Shown one piece after another: positions 29,636 through 38,987 of a DNA stretch of 64,000 nucleotides (the stretch's first letter is position 1; every line of letters begins with the position of its first letter). The translations under genes were made by a program, and so were the position numbers. The notes under the pieces were generated by a model. That model had not been told where the DNA came from, made no database searches, and saw nothing but the letters and a program-made list of their open reading frames with translations. Source of the DNA: Flavobacterium sp. (lineage in GTDB: Bacteria > Bacteroidota > Bacteroidia > Flavobacteriales > Flavobacteriaceae); the NCBI GenBank assembly GCA_014379405.1, contig JACMLU010000005.1:186001-250000 (forward strand), in the 5' to 3' direction.

Positions 29636-32600
29636 TTGCTTAAACAAAAAGGCTTATTTTCACGCCCAAGAGAAAGTATCCCAAATCTACATCTTAAACC
29701 TAACCAATATTATTTACCCATAATGTTATGTAGCATACTATTAATCATTATTTCATACTTGAACAATTATTATTTTGTTCAGGAGAATTTACCAATTAAT
29801 CATTCTCTTGCAATACATCAATTCATTGTGGAAAATAATTTATTTGGTATTATATCCCCATTTTTAATAGTTTTGGCTTTCCTGTTGGTTTATAAATTTT
29901 TAAAAATAAAATCGGCACTCAATAATCAGTATGTAGACAACAACTCCAAAGCAGATTCAAAAAACAAAGAAAACCAATTCTATTTTTTGTTTTTAGGAAT
30001 AATAATTCCTTTTCTCGAATCTATTTTTGTCTTATTTAATGTCAGGTCAAAAAGTTTATTGATCCAAAACTTTAGTTTAGGTATGTTTTTGTTGGCTGTC
30101 TATTTTATCAGCAAAAAAGTATCCTCAGTATTTCAAAATATACAGCTTATTTTCAAGGTTGTTTTTATAATCTCTTTAATTATTATATCTAGAAACATCA
30201 TTAACACTTCGCCAGATATAATACCTATTATCGCTTTTGTAATACTATTTTTCTTTTCTTTTGACATTCTCAAACCTATAAAATTATATTATCTTTCAGT
30301 TGTTTGTGTTTTTATATTCATTTTCATCCTTTTTGTTTTTGAGATAATTCCCTTAAAATCCGTTTCCCTATTATTTAATTATTGTTTAATAATTCAAATT
30401 ATAAATTATGTCCGACATAAGTCTTTGCTTAATACTAACGATAAATTCAAATTCACCAATGACATTGTAAATAAAGGAAATACACTGACCATTGCCACAA
30501 ATAATGTTGGGGAAATCTCGTTTTGCAGTGAAACCATAACCTCCATTTTGGGATATACTCCAGAAGAAGTAATGGGAATGGAATTTTGGAGACTAACCGA
30601 AGACCCCGAATTTATTGGAGAAAAATACCATCAAAATTTTGTTGATGAGCGTCTTTACGTTAGAAAATTAAAATGCAAAAACGGCACTTACAAATACATT
30701 CAATGGAGAGACAAAAAACACAACGAAAATTTAACCCTAGGAATTGGAAATGACATAACCAATGAAATAAATCTCCAAAATCAGTATCGGGATATGATAC
30801 AAAATGCTAACGATCTCATTTATGAAATAGATGTCAACGGAAATTTCACTTTTGCCAATGATTTTGCAGTCAGAACCTTGGGATATGATCACTATGAATA
30901 TCTTTCGATGAATTTTTCAGAATTGGTCCGAAAAGATTACATCACCATCTTGCTGGGTTTTTACCAAAGTTTGCCCGAAAACAAAAATGATTTTAGTCCC
31001 ATTGAAATTCCTTTGATAAAAAAGAGTGGCGAAGAAATATGGATTTCACAAAAAATTTCCATTCGAAGAAATAATTTAGGTATCCTTATTGGATATTCTG
31101 GAATTGCCCGAGACATTACCGATTTTAAAAACCTTGAACTGGAAAAACAAAATCAACAATCAAAAATTGATCGATACAACACGGCAATCAAAAATTTGTC
31201 GACAAAAAATTTTAGTAAATACGAAAATTTAGAAACTGTTATCGGGACAATCATAAGTAACGCTGCAAAGATTTCCAATATAAACAGGGTAAGCTTTTGG
31301 AAATACACCAAAAATAAAATTATCAGCAAAAAGTTATACCTATTAGACGAAAACTCGTTTGGAGAAAAATTTACTTTAAAAAAAGAAAAATATCCAATCT
31401 ATTTTGAGGCTATAAAAACTCAAATGTTGATAATAGCGAATGATGTTTATAATAAACATGAAACTTCTGAATTTATAAACGACTATTTTTTAAAATACGA
31501 TATCAAGTCAATTCTTAATATTCCCATTTATAATAATGGAAAATTAACTGGTACCATCTGTTTTGAAACAACAAAAGATAAAAAGTGCTGGGATAATGAC
31601 GACATTAATTTTGCCAGAACCATATCTGACATCATTTCATTACAAATTGCTTCGAGAAAACGGTATCTCGCAGAAATAAAATTGGAATACAAAAGTGATT
31701 TGCTTTCTGCTATGGCCTTATGTACCGAAAAATTTCTATTGAGCAAAAGCATTAATGAAATGTTTATTGAAACCTATGAAATAATGGGTAAAGCCACAAA
31801 GGCAGATCATCTATTTTATTATGAATTAGATTCCAAAACTAATTTAATAAGCCAAAAATTTAAATGGACAAAAGAAGGAATCCCTGTTCAAATTACTGAA
31901 TTAAAATTATTTACCTATGAAAACCTGAAAGAAATATTTATACAAATCAATAAAAAAAAATATTTCAAATCCATAACACGCAAACTAGAAGATTCCGCCT
32001 TAAAAGATTTATTCTTGGCCAACGAAATCAAATCGATGCTCATTTTACCAATATATATTGAAAATGAATTTACTGGTTTTATAGGTTTTGACGATTGTTT
32101 CCACGAAAAAAAATGGTCAGATGATGAGATCAATATTCTACAGACACTGGCCAATAATATTTCTTCGGCATTGGAAAGAAATAAAAATGAAACCATCTTG
32201 TACGAAAGCCAAGAAAAATTTCGCTTATTAACCGACAACATTCCAGGTACTGTATATTTATCCAATATTGACGATCAATGGAGCAAAATTTACATCAATG
32301 ATGAAATTGAAAACCTGACCGGATACGATAAATTGGATTTTCTTGAAAACAAAATTTATTATGTCGATTTGGTTCATCCCGACGATTTAGAAAATGTTCT
32401 AATTGCTGCAAAAAAACTGGTAGAAGAACACGTTAAAATGCAAATTGTTTACAGAATCATCCACAAAAAAGGGCATATTGTCTGGGTAGAAGAATTTGGC
32501 GACAGTATCAAAAAAGACAATGTAATCAATTATGTGGGAGGAATATTTTTTGACATCACAAAGAAAAAAGAGGCTGAAGAAGCCCTGATAGCCAAAGAAA

Positions 32601-33799
32601 TTGCCGAAGCGGCCACCAAAGCAAAATCAGAATTTATTGCCAATATGAGTCATGAAATCAGGACTCCATTAAATGGAATAATTGGGTTCACAGACTTGCT
32701 TATGAAAACCAATCTTGAAAAAACACAAGAGAAGCATATGCTTACCGTCAATCAATCGGCTCATTCCTTGTTGGACATCATCAACAATATCCTTGATTTT
32801 TCGAAAATAGAAGCGGGTAAACTAGAACTATTTATTGAAAAATGCGATATCAAGGAAATGTTGAATCAAATAATCGACTTAATTTCCTATGAATCCAGCC
32901 AAAAAAACCTAAAACTCGAACTGATCATAACCTCGGACATACCTGAATTTTATTGGGTAGACATCATCCGTTTAAAACAAATCTTGATCAATCTTTTGGC
33001 AAATGCCGTAAAATTTACCGAAAAAGGTAGCATCCAATTAGTTGTTTCCCTTCTCGAAAAAACAGATGATTCCAATAGCAAAATTCGTTTTGCCGTCATC
33101 GATTCCGGCATTGGAATACTTGAAGAAAATCGGAATAAAATATTTAATGCTTTTTCTCAAGAAGACAATTCTACAACCCGAAAATTTGGCGGAACGGGAT
33201 TGGGCTTGAGCATTTCAAATCAATTGTTGGCATTAATGGAAAGCGATCTTCAGTTGGAAAGTAAAATAGATGTAGGAAGTACTTTTTATTTTGATCTGAG
33301 TTTAAAAACAAGTAATCTAACAACGGTAGATGAACTCAAAATAATTATTCCAAATGAAAATCGAATAGACCTGTCTATTAAAAGAAATGAAGATATAAAA
33401 AAATCGAAAATAATGATTGTCGAAGACAACAAAATCAATATGTTGCTGCTTAAAACAATTCTTAAAAACTTATTTGCCGAGGCAACAATTTTTGAGGTTT
33501 TTAATGGCAAAGATGCCGTTGAACAGTTTGAAAGCATCAATCCAGACATTATTTTTATGGATATCCAAATGCCAGTGATGAATGGTTATGAAGCTGCAAA
33601 AGCAATCAGAAGTTTTGAATCAGGAAAAATTATTCCCATCATTGCCGTAACCGCTGGTGTCGAAAAAGAAGAAAAAATAAAATGTATGGAAGCCGGTATG
33701 AATGATCACATTTCAAAACCCATTATGAAAGGTGTTATTGAAGAAACCATCGTCAAATGGATGCGAATGCCAAGATTGAATCCTAAAAAAAAAAATTGA
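29636..33799 (+). CDS. hybrid sensor histidine kinase with membrane, PAS, GAF, kinase and receiver domains
   Basis: 1387 residues from a TTG directly after an in-frame TAA; the first ATG is at 29723, already inside the first helix, so the start is uncertain. Order: seven to eight membrane helices (about 25-255), PAS (281-375), PAS (383-500), two GAF-like domains (522-672, 685-850), PAS with a PAC tail (857-980), HisKA with His1006 in ANMSHEIRTPLNGIIGF, HATPase (IDSGIGILEENRNK; FGGTGLGLSISNQ) and a receiver with Asp1309 in IIFMDIQMPVMNGYEAA. There is no DNA-binding output domain, so it presumably phosphorylates another protein. The ligand is unknown and no cognate regulator is adjacent. Confidence 0.9.
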   Translation: MLKQKGLFSRPRESIPNLHLKPNQYYLPIMLCSILLIIISYLNNYYFVQENLPINHSLAIHQFIVENNLFGIISPFLIVLAFLLVYKFLKIKSALNNQYVDNNSKADSKNKENQFYFLFLGIIIPFLESIFVLFNVRSKSLLIQNFSLGMFLLAVYFISKKVSSVFQNIQLIFKVVFIISLIIISRNIINTSPDIIPIIAFVILFFFSFDILKPIKLYYLSVVCVFIFIFILFVFEIIPLKSVSLLFNYCLIIQIINYVRHKSLLNTNDKFKFTNDIVNKGNTLTIATNNVGEISFCSETITSILGYTPEEVMGMEFWRLTEDPEFIGEKYHQNFVDERLYVRKLKCKNGTYKYIQWRDKKHNENLTLGIGNDITNEINLQNQYRDMIQNANDLIYEIDVNGNFTFANDFAVRTLGYDHYEYLSMNFSELVRKDYITILLGFYQSLPENKNDFSPIEIPLIKKSGEEIWISQKISIRRNNLGILIGYSGIARDITDFKNLELEKQNQQSKIDRYNTAIKNLSTKNFSKYENLETVIGTIISNAAKISNINRVSFWKYTKNKIISKKLYLLDENSFGEKFTLKKEKYPIYFEAIKTQMLIIANDVYNKHETSEFINDYFLKYDIKSILNIPIYNNGKLTGTICFETTKDKKCWDNDDINFARTISDIISLQIASRKRYLAEIKLEYKSDLLSAMALCTEKFLLSKSINEMFIETYEIMGKATKADHLFYYELDSKTNLISQKFKWTKEGIPVQITELKLFTYENLKEIFIQINKKKYFKSITRKLEDSALKDLFLANEIKSMLILPIYIENEFTGFIGFDDCFHEKKWSDDEINILQTLANNISSALERNKNETILYESQEKFRLLTDNIPGTVYLSNIDDQWSKIYINDEIENLTGYDKLDFLENKIYYVDLVHPDDLENVLIAAKKLVEEHVKMQIVYRIIHKKGHIVWVEEFGDSIKKDNVINYVGGIFFDITKKKEAEEALIAKEIAEAATKAKSEFIANMSHEIRTPLNGIIGFTDLLMKTNLEKTQEKHMLTVNQSAHSLLDIINNILDFSKIEAGKLELFIEKCDIKEMLNQIIDLISYESSQKNLKLELIITSDIPEFYWVDIIRLKQILINLLANAVKFTEKGSIQLVVSLLEKTDDSNSKIRFAVIDSGIGILEENRNKIFNAFSQEDNSTTRKFGGTGLGLSISNQLLALMESDLQLESKIDVGSTFYFDLSLKTSNLTTVDELKIIIPNENRIDLSIKRNEDIKKSKIMIVEDNKINMLLLKTILKNLFAEATIFEVFNGKDAVEQFESINPDIIFMDIQMPVMNGYEAAKAIRSFESGKIIPIIAVTAGVEKEEKIKCMEAGMNDHISKPIMKGVIEETIVKWMRMPRLNPKKKN

Positions 33800-33978
33800 T
33801 GTAACTTTTGGTGACGAAAATAAAAGTAACAGCCAAGATTAAAATTCATCCGAAAAAATTGCTATTTTTACCTTAAAACTCATAACTATGAAATCGCCTC
33901 AAAAACCGTTTGCGTAAGTAAACATCAATAAATGAAGGCGATACCATATATGACCTATAACAAATAAATTTTACATAT

Positions 33979-34836
33979 ATGAAATGGATAGGTAGAAGAC
34001 AAAGCGACAATATGGAAGACCGCAGAGGACTTTCAGGTGGAAAAACAATTCTTGGCGGTGGTGCCATAGGAATTGTCATTTTTCTATTATATACTTTTGG
34101 TGGCGAAAACGGTCAAATGATTGGTAATCTCTTAGAACAAACCCAAGGACAGCAAACCACCAAAACCGAATCAAGAGCTTTAACCCCGGAAGAAATCAAG
34201 GAAGGTGAATTCGTCAAAACACTCTTGGCCGACAATGAAGATATTTGGACAAAAATATTCGAAGAAAACAATCTCACTTTCGAAGCCCCAAAGCTGGTTT
34301 TATTTAGTGGTCAGGTGCAAACAGCCTGCGGAGGTGCAAGTTCTGCTTCGGGTCCCTTTTATTGTCCTGGCGACAGAGTCATCTATATGGATATGTCTTT
34401 CTTTGAAGAATTGAGAACACGATTTGGTGCCGAAGGCGGTGATTTTGCCGTGGCTTATGTTTTGGCACACGAATTTGGTCACCACATCCAGACCTTGTTG
34501 GGAACATCGGCAAAAGTTCGTCAACTACAAGAAAGCAGAAGCGAAACCGAAGGGAATAAATTGTCCGTTGCCCTGGAATTACAAGCCGATTTCTATGCCG
34601 GACTTTGGACACACTACAACGAAAAACAAAACGCAGTTCTTGATCCCGGCGATATCGAGGAAGCCTTGAGTGCCGCCAATGCAGTTGGTGACGACGCAAT
34701 CCAGAAAAAAATGCAAGGACAAGTCGTTCCCGATTCCTTCACCCACGGAACTTCCGAGCAAAGAATGTATTGGTTTAATAAAGGTTTTAAATCAGGTGAT
34801 TTAAAAAAGGGTGATACTTTTGCGGAGATTAATTAG
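33979..34836 (+). CDS. neutral zinc metallopeptidase (YpfJ family)
   Basis: 285 residues. The N-terminus MKWIGRRQSDNMEDRRG is followed by one membrane helix (GGAIGIVIFLLYTFGG), then a periplasmic or extracellular catalytic domain with the gluzincin-like HEFGHHIQTLLG and a downstream ELQADFYAG, in which the glutamate/aspartate is a likely third ligand. This matches PF04228, annotated as putative neutral zinc metallopeptidase; the natural substrate is unknown. Length is normal. A decayed REP copy follows the stop by about 12 bp. Confidence 0.92.
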   Translation: MKWIGRRQSDNMEDRRGLSGGKTILGGGAIGIVIFLLYTFGGENGQMIGNLLEQTQGQQTTKTESRALTPEEIKEGEFVKTLLADNEDIWTKIFEENNLTFEAPKLVLFSGQVQTACGGASSASGPFYCPGDRVIYMDMSFFEELRTRFGAEGGDFAVAYVLAHEFGHHIQTLLGTSAKVRQLQESRSETEGNKLSVALELQADFYAGLWTHYNEKQNAVLDPGDIEEALSAANAVGDDAIQKKMQGQVVPDSFTHGTSEQRMYWFNKGFKSGDLKKGDTFAEIN

Positions 34837-34847
34837 AGCTAGCCCCT

Positions 34848-34897
34848 CTTAGTCTCCAACTTTGAGCATGTATGAATTAGTCTTCGACTGACATAAA
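34848..34897. repeat. decayed REP copy of the RAYT-associated family
   Basis: CTTAGTCTCCAACTTTGAGC, then ATG-rich spacer and the second hairpin AGTCTTCGACT (34879-34889) ending GACATAAAA, align with the intact unit at 39705-39760 but the first stem is broken by substitutions. A further CACTACCACAAAACCGG (34908-34925) resembles the start of the inverted partner at 39790-39808. Confidence 0.7.
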
Positions 34898-34942
34898 AAT
34901 TCAAAAACCACTACCACAAAACCGGATACAGTAATAAATTGC

Positions 34943-34950
34943 TATCTTTG
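34943..34950 (+). promoter_or_regulatory. perfect TAnnTTTG -7 box just before a start codon
   Basis: TATCTTTG matches the Bacteroidota -7 consensus exactly and ends eight bases before the ATG at 34959, leaving almost no 5' leader. No TTTG was found at the -33 position. Confidence 0.4.
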
Positions 34951-34958
34951 ATATCGAA

Positions 34959-35357
34959 ATGATGAAAACTCAATATCCATATAAAGACAGACTAACAAAA
35001 TGGTTACTAACTGTAACTTTACTTTTTAGCGTCTTTACTTTTTCTGGATATTCAGGCAATTTTCAATCCAGACAACTTGAGACCCCACAAACCGAAATTG
35101 TAGTTTCAAACTTTCCAAAAATTTATAAACGAGCCGTTTCTTATAAAAAGGGAATGGAACTTATCAATTTTTCTCCTCTAAATAGTTCCGATAAAAATTG
35201 GGCATACGCTTTATTTACATACAACATATTGACTAAAGTAAGTCTGGATACTATTACAAGTGAATTTTATTCTCATAAGCCTACCAAACTTTTTCTACAA
35301 GTAAAAACCATTCCTCAAAGTGCTGACGAGGACATTTTTGCAACTTTTATAGGATAG
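34959..35357 (+). CDS. hypothetical small secreted protein
   Basis: 132 residues of unknown function. The N-terminus has a basic stretch and one hydrophobic helix (WLLTVTLLFSVFTFSGYSG) that reads as a signal peptide or anchor. The remainder has no motif I recognise. A second ATG follows immediately (34962). The upstream -7 box sits only eight bases before the first ATG. It precedes another small orphan gene; together they fill a gap between larger conserved genes and carry no cysteines or repeats of note. Confidence 0.6.
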   Translation: MMKTQYPYKDRLTKWLLTVTLLFSVFTFSGYSGNFQSRQLETPQTEIVVSNFPKIYKRAVSYKKGMELINFSPLNSSDKNWAYALFTYNILTKVSLDTITSEFYSHKPTKLFLQVKTIPQSADEDIFATFIG

Positions 35358-35453
35358 TTCTTTTCCTATAGGCCAAATCAATTGGCTTCATTCCCCTTTT
35401 AAAATTTAAAAGTTGTTGCCTTTTGGCAACACAATAATTTATTCAGAAAAATT

Positions 35454-35651
35454 ATGAAAAGTTTCAAAAAATCGTTGAGACTATTAGGACTTGTATTCCT
35501 AATCGTTTTAGCAACCCTAGGCATTGGCTTTGTTGGAGGTGTCCCTATTCCTCCATCAAATAAAAGAGAGAATATTATAGAACTAAAAACCGAATTGGTT
35601 GAAGATAAAGAAGATGAAACTAAGTTCTTTCAATTCAAGATTAAACAATAA
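35454..35651 (+). CDS. hypothetical small membrane protein (65 residues)
   Basis: A basic N-terminus (MKSFKKSLRLLG) leads into a single hydrophobic helix (LVFLIVLATLGIGFVGG), then PIPPSNKRENI and an acidic/lysine tail rich in E, D and K. This looks like a one-helix membrane protein with a soluble charged tail. No family recognised. A hairpin with six-base-pair stem GTTGCC/GGCAAC lies about 25 bases upstream, and another hairpin follows the stop. Confidence 0.55.
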   Translation: MKSFKKSLRLLGLVFLIVLATLGIGFVGGVPIPPSNKRENIIELKTELVEDKEDETKFFQFKIKQ

Positions 35652-35660
35652 CCTATAAAA

Positions 35661-35700
35661 TATCCGTACCGCATAGCTTGATGCTATGCGGAATATGGAT
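35661..35700 (+). terminator. hairpin after the small-protein pair
   Basis: CCGCATAGC (35669-35677) pairs perfectly with GCTATGCGG (35683-35691) around a five-base loop, extended by TATCC/GGATA outside an internal bulge. No long T tract follows, so it may be a weak or bidirectional terminator between convergent genes. Confidence 0.45.
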
Positions 35701-35805
35701 AAGAAGTTTATTACTTTAAATATCAGCGGAGCTAATATATTCTTGAATTTGACAGGGTAATTTAACCAATCAAAAATGAAAAATCACCAACTATTTTTGG
35801 CCACA

Positions 35806-37389
35806 TTACCATTTTTTGTATTGGCCAGGAAATTGGGTTATAGGCTCAATTTTCATTTTTTTATAAAATACCTCAGCACCTTCGGACTGGATTTGAATTT
35901 TACCTTCGGTTACGGGAATCGTTTTATTGTTGATATCGTAACGAATATTTTTTACCCGATTGACCACATGACCGTTAACGAGATGAATACTCTCGTCGCC
36001 CAAACAATAGATTTCGAGCATGTTCCATTCTTCATTTGGTTTTTCAAATAAACTCGATTTTGCCGCAAACCTTACCGGAACAATTTTCCCTTTTGGATTG
36101 TAAGTAAATTTAGGCTTGCCATCAGCCTGAATGGTTTTATCAGAAGGCACATCTGCGTTAATGCCTCCCAAAGCATAAAAATCACCACAATCGCCTTCTT
36201 GTACCTGGAACTCGGCACTGGCCATCCATACGTTCCAGAAAACGCCGTGAACTCCTTTGGCATGATATAAAACACCACTGTCACGTTTGTCTTTCAACCG
36301 TGGTTCCCATTTTTTATTGCCCCATTTGAATTGGGTTGTGAAGTGATAGTTTCCGTATTCTTTTTTAGTGGTCAAGCCTCCGTATATTTCGCCCGAAACA
36401 CGAAGCACGTTTTCCCCATTTTCTTGTATTATCGAGTATACTTTTTTAGGATCATTATTTAATCCCATTGGTTTTCCGGTTTGTACGTTAGCTGATTTTT
36501 CGAAATCAATGTCTACAGAAGGATGGACAGCACCCATCCAAGTTGTCCATTTTGATAAATCTGCGTCTAATAGATTCTCTCCCTTTTCAGCAATTTCTTC
36601 TCTTGTTTGCCCTAATGCCCAACGGATTCCTTCCTGCAGATGTTTTAAAAAATCAGCATTATAATAGGAAGCATCATCATGTCCCATAGCGGTATAAAAA
36701 ACTCGTCCTCCTTGATAAACATGATACCACGAAATGGGATGGTAAGTACCCATTCGATCTCCTTGATAACTAGTTTCATCAATATCTAAAAGTACATTTA
36801 CATAGGATGGCACGGGCTTCCTGAAATTATACCATTCATCAAACTTGTCAAAAGTTGCCTTGTAATGTTCCACTGACGGATGTTGACAATTGGGTGTTTT
36901 ATTCAAAATTGCATTTTGTTGTTTGGGATGACTTTTAAATTGAGCCCCAACCATTTCTGCATAAAAAGGCCATTCGAATTCTGTATCTGAAGCTGCATGT
37001 ACACCCACATAATTACCTCCAGATTTGATATAATTTTCAAATGCTGTTTGTTCGTCGGGGTTTAAAATATCCCCTGTCGTGTTCAAAAACAAAATGAGGT
37101 TGTATTTTGATAATTCTTCTTTATTGAATAAGGAAGCATCCTCACTGAAATTCATTTTCCAATGTTGTAGTTCTCCCATAGTTTTCAATGTTTCGATGCC
37201 TTTTCCAATTGAGGCATGTCTAAAACCACCGGTTTTTGAAAAGACCAAAATACTGGCCGGCACTTCCGTTTTTGATGCTATTGGGGAATTTGTACCCGAT
37301 TGGGTTGAACTTGTTTTGCAACTATATATCAACAAAAAAGATACTAAAAAGGCTATTGCGACAATCTGTTTTTTGTAAGTCATATTCAT
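35806..37389 (-). CDS. lipoprotein with ThuA-like and DUF1080 domains
   Basis: 527 residues. A lipobox (LIYSCKTSS) is near residue 24. Residues about 45-260 form a ThuA-like, glutamine-amidotransferase-fold domain (ILVFSKTGGFRHASIGKGIE; YVGVHAASDTEFEWPFYAEM; FYTAMGHDDASYYNADFLKH). Residues about 290-520 match DUF1080, now often called 3-keto-disaccharide hydrolase (STLFEKPNEEWNMLEIYCLGD-like sugar-binding sandwich). The combination suggests periplasmic processing of 3-keto sugars or glycosides, which is inference. CAAAAATA at 37447-37454 gives a perfect minus-strand -7 box TATTTTTG. Confidence 0.87.
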   Translation of the reverse strand: MNMTYKKQIVAIAFLVSFLLIYSCKTSSTQSGTNSPIASKTEVPASILVFSKTGGFRHASIGKGIETLKTMGELQHWKMNFSEDASLFNKEELSKYNLILFLNTTGDILNPDEQTAFENYIKSGGNYVGVHAASDTEFEWPFYAEMVGAQFKSHPKQQNAILNKTPNCQHPSVEHYKATFDKFDEWYNFRKPVPSYVNVLLDIDETSYQGDRMGTYHPISWYHVYQGGRVFYTAMGHDDASYYNADFLKHLQEGIRWALGQTREEIAEKGENLLDADLSKWTTWMGAVHPSVDIDFEKSANVQTGKPMGLNNDPKKVYSIIQENGENVLRVSGEIYGGLTTKKEYGNYHFTTQFKWGNKKWEPRLKDKRDSGVLYHAKGVHGVFWNVWMASAEFQVQEGDCGDFYALGGINADVPSDKTIQADGKPKFTYNPKGKIVPVRFAAKSSLFEKPNEEWNMLEIYCLGDESIHLVNGHVVNRVKNIRYDINNKTIPVTEGKIQIQSEGAEVFYKKMKIEPITQFPGQYKKW

Positions 37390-37563
37390 TATGTGTAATT
37401 TGAAAAATCTAAAAATTATTTGGGTAAAATTTGCAATTCACAACCACAAAAATAAGCAAAGAGTCATCAAAAAAACGGGAATACCAATCGAAATAAACAA
37501 GGATTAAAACCAAGTCTTGAAACAAAACCAAACAATCCAAGGAACAATCGCAAAAATTAGCAG

Positions 37564-37571
37564 TACCTTTG
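37564..37571 (+). promoter_or_regulatory. candidate -7 box of the DEAD-box helicase gene
   Basis: TACCTTTG fits the TAnnTTTG consensus exactly and lies 55 bp before the ATG. A matching -33 TTTG is not seen at the standard spacing. Confidence 0.4.
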
Positions 37572-37626
37572 CGCCAAATTAAAGAAGTACTCCATATAAA
37601 TAGTGTTTACTTCATAAACACCATTT

Positions 37627-38913
37627 ATGTCATTTAACTCATTAGGTTTATCTGATGCTTTACTAAAAGCCATCAGCAAAAAAGGATACACAACTCCATC
37701 TCCAATTCAACAAAAAGCAATTCCACCAATTCTGGAAGGCAAAGATGTATTGGCATCGGCGCAAACAGGAACAGGAAAAACAGCGGGTTTCACGCTACCC
37801 ATATTACAATTATTATCGCAAGGAAAACACTTAAGCCACAGACCCATTCGTGCCTTGATACTAACTCCAACACGAGAACTGGCTGCTCAAATATTAGCCA
37901 ATATAAAAGAATACAGTGAGTTTGTAGATTTACGAAGCGCGGTGATTTTTGGAGGCGTAAACCAAAATCCACAAGTTAGCCAAATACGTCAAGGTCTTGA
38001 TATCTTAGTCGCCACACCCGGTAGATTAATCGATTTGCAAAACCAAGGTTTGATAACATTATCGAAAGTTGAAATCTTGGTTTTGGATGAAGCTGACCGT
38101 ATGTTGGATATGGGATTTTTACGTGATATCAAACGTATTATGAAAGTATTGCCTCCAAAAAGGCAAAACTTGATGTTTTCGGCAACCTTTTCAAGAGACA
38201 TCAAGAAATTGGCAATGGGTATTTTGCACCATCCAGTCCAAGTTGAAGCAACACCAGAAAATACGACAGTTGACGCCATTATTCAAAAAGTATATCCTTG
38301 TGCCAAAGAGAAAAAAACAGAATTAATCATAAAACTGATTACCGAAGGAAATTGGAAACAGATTTTGGTTTTTACACGTACCAAACAAGGTGCCAACAAG
38401 CTAACTGAAAGTATGATTAGTGCTGGTATCAAAGCTGCAGCGATTCACGGAAATAAAGGTCAAGGCGCACGAACCAAGGCCTTAGCCGGTTTCAAAGACG
38501 GAAGCCTTACCGCTTTGGTCGCTACCGATATCGCCGCACGAGGTTTGGATATTCCATTATTGCCGCATGTTATCAATTTTGAATTACCCAATATTCCCGA
38601 AGATTACGTTCACCGAATTGGTAGAACCGGAAGAGCTGGAGCCAGTGGAGAAGCCATTTCGTTGTTTAGTCCTGACGAAACTGTTTTTTTGCGTGATATC
38701 GAAAAATTAGTCGGTCTGAAATTACCCAAAGAAAATATCAAAGGTTTTGAGCCAGATCCCAACGCTTCAACTGAACCAATAAAACAAGGTCAAGGTAGAC
38801 AACAACGCAGTTCAAACCCGCCAAAAGCAAATACTTCCAATTCATCAAGAAGCGGAAATAACAGCTTTGGCCCGAGACGCCCACAACAAAATAATGATAG
38901 ACGATCTAGGTAA
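37627..38913 (+). CDS. DEAD-box RNA helicase (RhlE-like)
   Basis: 428 residues. Unwinds RNA duplexes using ATP, typically in ribosome assembly or cold adaptation. The motifs are in order: Q-motif ([20 protein letters not shown]), motif I AQTGTGKT, Ia [13 protein letters not shown] in [16 protein letters not shown] in FSATFSRD, and the C-terminal [18 protein letters not shown] and [10 protein letters not shown]. The tail from about residue 385 is low complexity (Q, N, S, R and G), as in RhlE-type enzymes. The final RHLE assignment versus other flavobacterial paralogues is uncertain. Confidence 0.93.
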   Translation: MSFNSLGLSDALLKAISKKGYTTPSPIQQKAIPPILEGKDVLASAQTGTGKTAGFTLPILQLLSQGKHLSHRPIRALILTPTRELAAQILANIKEYSEFVDLRSAVIFGGVNQNPQVSQIRQGLDILVATPGRLIDLQNQGLITLSKVEILVLDEADRMLDMGFLRDIKRIMKVLPPKRQNLMFSATFSRDIKKLAMGILHHPVQVEATPENTTVDAIIQKVYPCAKEKKTELIIKLITEGNWKQILVFTRTKQGANKLTESMISAGIKAAAIHGNKGQGARTKALAGFKDGSLTALVATDIAARGLDIPLLPHVINFELPNIPEDYVHRIGRTGRAGASGEAISLFSPDETVFLRDIEKLVGLKLPKENIKGFEPDPNASTEPIKQGQGRQQRSSNPPKANTSNSSRSGNNSFGPRRPQQNNDRRSR

Positions 38914-38936
38914 TCCTGTTTTTATACAATAAAATT

Positions 38937-38985
38937 CTCCGCAAAGTCTCCGACTTTGCAGATGTGATAAAAGGTCTCCGACCTT
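38937..38985 (+). repeat. REP unit 1 (left of the RAYT gene)
   Basis: Palindrome GCAAAGTCTCCGACTTTGC (38941-38959; 8-bp stem, TCC loop), spacer AGATGTGATA, then a second hairpin AAGGTCTCCGACCTT (38971-38985; 6-bp stem, TCC loop). It ends two bases before the RAYT stop codon. Confidence 0.9.
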
Positions 38986-38987
38986 CA

